From: a virus
Strand: one strand, 5' to 3'
Length of the DNA: 30,141 nucleotides
IMG/VR virus record: IMGVR_UViG_3300044846_003024
Location: 1 to 30,141 of that record
Made by a program: the position numbers and the translations under genes. Under the pieces are notes generated by a model. The model was not told the origin of the DNA and did not search any database. It saw only the letters and a list, made by a program, of their open reading frames with translations. Shown here piece by piece: positions 27,538 through 30,141 of this stretch. Position 1 is the stretch's first letter; the number at the start of each line of letters is the position of its first letter.

Positions 27538-30141
27538 AATACAACTTGAGAATGGATTCCTTGATGTGAAGGAGGGAACAGTGTTTCCTTTGAACTTTGC
27601 TGTCGGAGATATCCGTGACCTCACCAAGCGCAGCGGAGCGTTCTCCAAGACCATCACCTTGGTGGGTAGCAAAAACAACCACGAGCTGCTCAACCACTAC
27701 TATGATGTCAACATCTCCGCTGGTACATTTGATATCAATGCACTCACAAAGTGCAGCGTGATTCAAAACAACGTGCCCATCATGGAGGATGCGCTGCTTC
27801 AGTTGCTATCGGTCAACAAGAATCAGCAGACAGATGCCTACGAGCAAGCTGTCGAATATGAGGTCCTCATCAAGGATACGAGAGTTGAGTTCTTTACAGC
27901 CATCGCAAACAAGGACCTGACTGACCTGGACTTCACTGACCTCAACCATACCTTCTCGGCTGCTGACATCGTGGCAACATTTGACAACACGATCACTGAC
28001 GGCTTCAAGTATGTACTGCCATACGACACCGACAACATCTACAACGTGCGCCAGATGAAGCCAGCCATCTACGCCAAGACATACTTTGACCGCATCTTCG
28101 CCACTGCTGGCTTCCAATACGAGTGGAGTGACCTGGCATCTGCTCGCTTCGACAAGCTGTTGATTCCTTACAATGGTGACAGCAACACATTTGACGCAGC
28201 TGATTACTTGGTTGAAGAGGAGAAAAATACTCCATTCACTTTGTCAGTTGCTTCAACCACTGCGAACAACTACCGAGAGGATGCAACTGGATGGACAGAG
28301 ATAACTGACATTCAAGGTTCATTCAATCCGACCACTGGTGAGTTCACTGTTCCCATCACAACCAGCGCAACTGCTGGTGAGGCATACATCATGGAGTATC
28401 AGATTGACTATGAATTCCAAATCGACAACACGAATCCATCATCAACTTTAGTATTTAATAACTTATCACCATTCAAGGCGACTCCAGTCATTGGCTTCAG
28501 CATTCTTGGATACAATGGTCAGTTCTCGAATCTATCAGCCGAGCAAGTCATCAATCAAATGAGTCTTATTCCAAGCGGAGTCACGCTATTAACTGGAGGG
28601 ATTGTCACTGGAAGTGCTGCGTTGTTAGGTGATGGAACTGTCCCAGCATCATTGACTGCTGCTCAGGTAGCCAACATCGTGGTGGGATGGCAGAACGGAT
28701 ACTGCCAGTTCACTGGTGCACTGCCCGTAAACGTGGAGCTGATAGTCAACTCGGTGCGTATCAAGATTACTCCGACAGCCAACGTGCAAGTGATTGGTGG
28801 CATCTTAGGGATGAATCAATATGTGCCGCTCAAAATCAAGCAGAGCGATTACATCAAGTCCATTTTTCAGATGTACAATCTGTACGCTGATACCGATGTG
28901 GACCAACCCAACAAGCTCATCCTTCGCCATCGTGACGAATACTATGATAGCGGAACAGAGAAGGATTGGTCGCAGAAACTGATGAAGGACAGAGAGCAGA
29001 ATCTCATCTTCCTTCCCGACCTATCATCCAAGAAACTCAAGCTCACATACAAGCCCGACAAGGACTCACCGAATGATGTCTACACTCAGATGACTGACGA
29101 GATTTATGGTCAGCTCGAGTACACCTTTGACAACGAGTATGTGCGTGACACCGATACCAAGGAGCTCATCTTCTCACCCACTCCAGTGGTAGCCACGACA
29201 TTCGATGCCTATGTGCCATCATTGAATGGTGAAGCACCCAAGACCAACATCCGCATCTTGTATGATGGTGGTGAGCAGACGTGCGGCTCATGGGACCTCA
29301 TTGAGTACGGCACAACTGGTGAGCTCGGCATCACAACCTATCCGATGATTGGTCACTTTGATGATGCGCTCACACCGACATTCGACATCAACTTCGCAAC
29401 GTGCGATTACTATTACTATTCACCGAGCACACTGACTGCGAACAACCTCTACAATCTGTACTGGAGAAGAACAGTCAACCAGATAAATGTCGGCAAGATG
29501 TTGGTGGCTTACTTTCATTTGACTGAGGCTGACATCCAAACACTCAAGCTCAATGACAAGATTCGCATCGACAACTCATGGTGGAACATCAACAAGGTCA
29601 TCGACTATGATGCCAATGCAGAGGTGCCAACCAAGGTGGAACTCATCAGCATCGATACCGAGATTGACCTCGCTCCATTCGTAACGAATCCAGGCACACC
29701 AGTCTCACCACCCATCACTGCGTCATCTCGTGAGTCAAATCTTGCCACACGATCAGTGGAAGCAAATGTCAACCTATCTGGCATCGATGTCATCGTGCGT
29801 GGTGAGGGCAACAACATCGGTGATGGTCTGCGTGGCTTGGTCATCGGTGACAACAAGACACTCCAGGAGGATGGAATCATCACGCCTCGAATCAACGGAG
29901 CAGCTGCTGTGGCGCAGACATATGTGGCCTTACTAACGCAGAGCGGAACTGCTGCACCTACTGCTTCTGTATTGGCTGACAACATCGGAGTAATCACCTG
30001 GACTCGCACATCTGTTGGTCAATATCTCGGCACTCCTATCAGCCCACTCGATGCTCTAAACACTTTCGTGATTATTGGCAATGTAGAACATGACTACCTT
30101 GCTTCTGCCTACGTCAACAGCGATGGCAACATCGTGGTGCA
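27530..30141 (+). CDS. Large tail protein (896 aa when circularised), tail tip/baseplate candidate
   Basis: Open from ATG 27530 to the window end (870 complete codons), then continuing at base 99 to the stop at 177, giving 896 residues in total. The N-terminus (MVRIQLENGFLDVKEGTVFPLNFAVGDIRDLTKRSGAFSKTI...) has the pattern of Bacteroidetes siphovirus tail proteins encoded next to the tape measure. The middle has beta-rich parts, Gly/Thr loops and the segment YDSGTEKDWSQKLMKDREQNL. The C-terminal part (ESNLATRSVEANVNLSGIDVIVRGEGNNIGDGL...) is Gly/Asn-rich and fibre-like. Host contact or tail-tip assembly are both plausible. The stop overlaps the tape-measure start by 8 bases. Confidence 0.75.
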   Translation, partial: MVRIQLENGFLDVKEGTVFPLNFAVGDIRDLTKRSGAFSKTITLVGSKNNHELLNHYYDVNISAGTFDINALTKCSVIQNNVPIMEDALLQLLSVNKNQQTDAYEQAVEYEVLIKDTRVEFFTAIANKDLTDLDFTDLNHTFSAADIVATFDNTITDGFKYVLPYDTDNIYNVRQMKPAIYAKTYFDRIFATAGFQYEWSDLASARFDKLLIPYNGDSNTFDAADYLVEEEKNTPFTLSVASTTANNYREDATGWTEITDIQGSFNPTTGEFTVPITTSATAGEAYIMEYQIDYEFQIDNTNPSSTLVFNNLSPFKATPVIGFSILGYNGQFSNLSAEQVINQMSLIPSGVTLLTGGIVTGSAALLGDGTVPASLTAAQVANIVVGWQNGYCQFTGALPVNVELIVNSVRIKITPTANVQVIGGILGMNQYVPLKIKQSDYIKSIFQMYNLYADTDVDQPNKLILRHRDEYYDSGTEKDWSQKLMKDREQNLIFLPDLSSKKLKLTYKPDKDSPNDVYTQMTDEIYGQLEYTFDNEYVRDTDTKELIFSPTPVVATTFDAYVPSLNGEAPKTNIRILYDGGEQTCGSWDLIEYGTTGELGITTYPMIGHFDDALTPTFDINFATCDYYYYSPSTLTANNLYNLYWRRTVNQINVGKMLVAYFHLTEADIQTLKLNDKIRIDNSWWNINKVIDYDANAEVPTKVELISIDTEIDLAPFVTNPGTPVSPPITASSRESNLATRSVEANVNLSGIDVIVRGEGNNIGDGLRGLVIGDNKTLQEDGIITPRINGAAAVAQTYVALLTQSGTAAPTASVLADNIGVITWTRTSVGQYLGTPISPLDALNTFVIIGNVEHDYLASAYVNSDGNIVV
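30044..30141. repeat. Terminal direct repeat, right copy (98 bp)
   Basis: This is the second copy of the 98-base end repeat, identical to bases 1-98. Joining the copies gives a 30,043-base unit and completes the 896-residue tail gene that starts at 27530. Confidence 0.95.

Overview
The window is a complete small tailed-phage genome, almost certainly of a Bacteroidetes-infecting siphovirus-like phage. The first 98 bases (1-98) are identical to the last 98 (30044-30141). The gene starting at 27530 reads in frame off the right end, through the repeat, and stops at 177. The unit is therefore circular or terminally redundant, with about 30,043 unique bases. The host assignment is inferred from three things: start sites lack Shine-Dalgarno sequences and have A-rich leaders instead; a TAnnTTTG -7 box is present; and several protein families resemble those of Bacteroidetes phages (BT4734/VirE-N type primase, DUF3127 SSB-like protein, tail proteins of this style). 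No integrase, lysogeny module, tRNA, DNA polymerase or CRISPR array was seen, so a lytic life style is likely.

Layout, read around the circle. Early and replication region, 12502-21671: a repeat-rich leader with promoter, a string of tiny genes, a DnaA-domain-IV-like protein, a gap with CGTCACG iterons (candidate origin), and a primase/SF3-helicase. Then come an AT-rich CoiA-like nuclease insert, a VRR-NUC-type nuclease, an ERF annealase, a YqaJ/lambda-exonuclease-like nuclease, an SSB-like protein, a cluster of very small overlapping genes, and a sigma-factor-like protein. Packaging, 21905-24046: a conserved small protein, then small and large terminase. Virion, 24076-30141 and 1-9065: mosaic tail fibre, two large tail proteins, tape measure, tail-completion proteins, two tail-assembly-chaperone-like genes on the opposite strand, protease-scaffold, major capsid, tail tube, portal and connector. 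Lysis, 9065-12501: several single-span membrane proteins, spanin-like proteins, a holin-like protein, an M15 peptidase endolysin, a lipoprotein with a C-terminal membrane span (u-spanin topology) and a metallophosphatase, closed by a strong terminator.

All genes are on the + strand except the two chaperone-like genes at 2960-4199. Genes are packed with 1-, 4- or 8-base overlaps, so translational coupling is probably general. No gap exceeds 300 bases; the largest are 12502-12757 and 14343-14553, both described below.

The most interesting signal is a family of four bipartite elements, TRAACAAA then TGCAATATAAG with box starts 19-20 bases apart. Each ends 1-3 bases before a start codon, and all four precede virion genes. 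They look like phage-specific late promoters giving nearly leaderless mRNAs, and the sigma-like protein at 21138 is a natural candidate to recognise them. A separate family (TGCGTATATT, 32-33 bases before the ATG) precedes the early genes. Function calls are by eye from sequence motifs; no database search was run.
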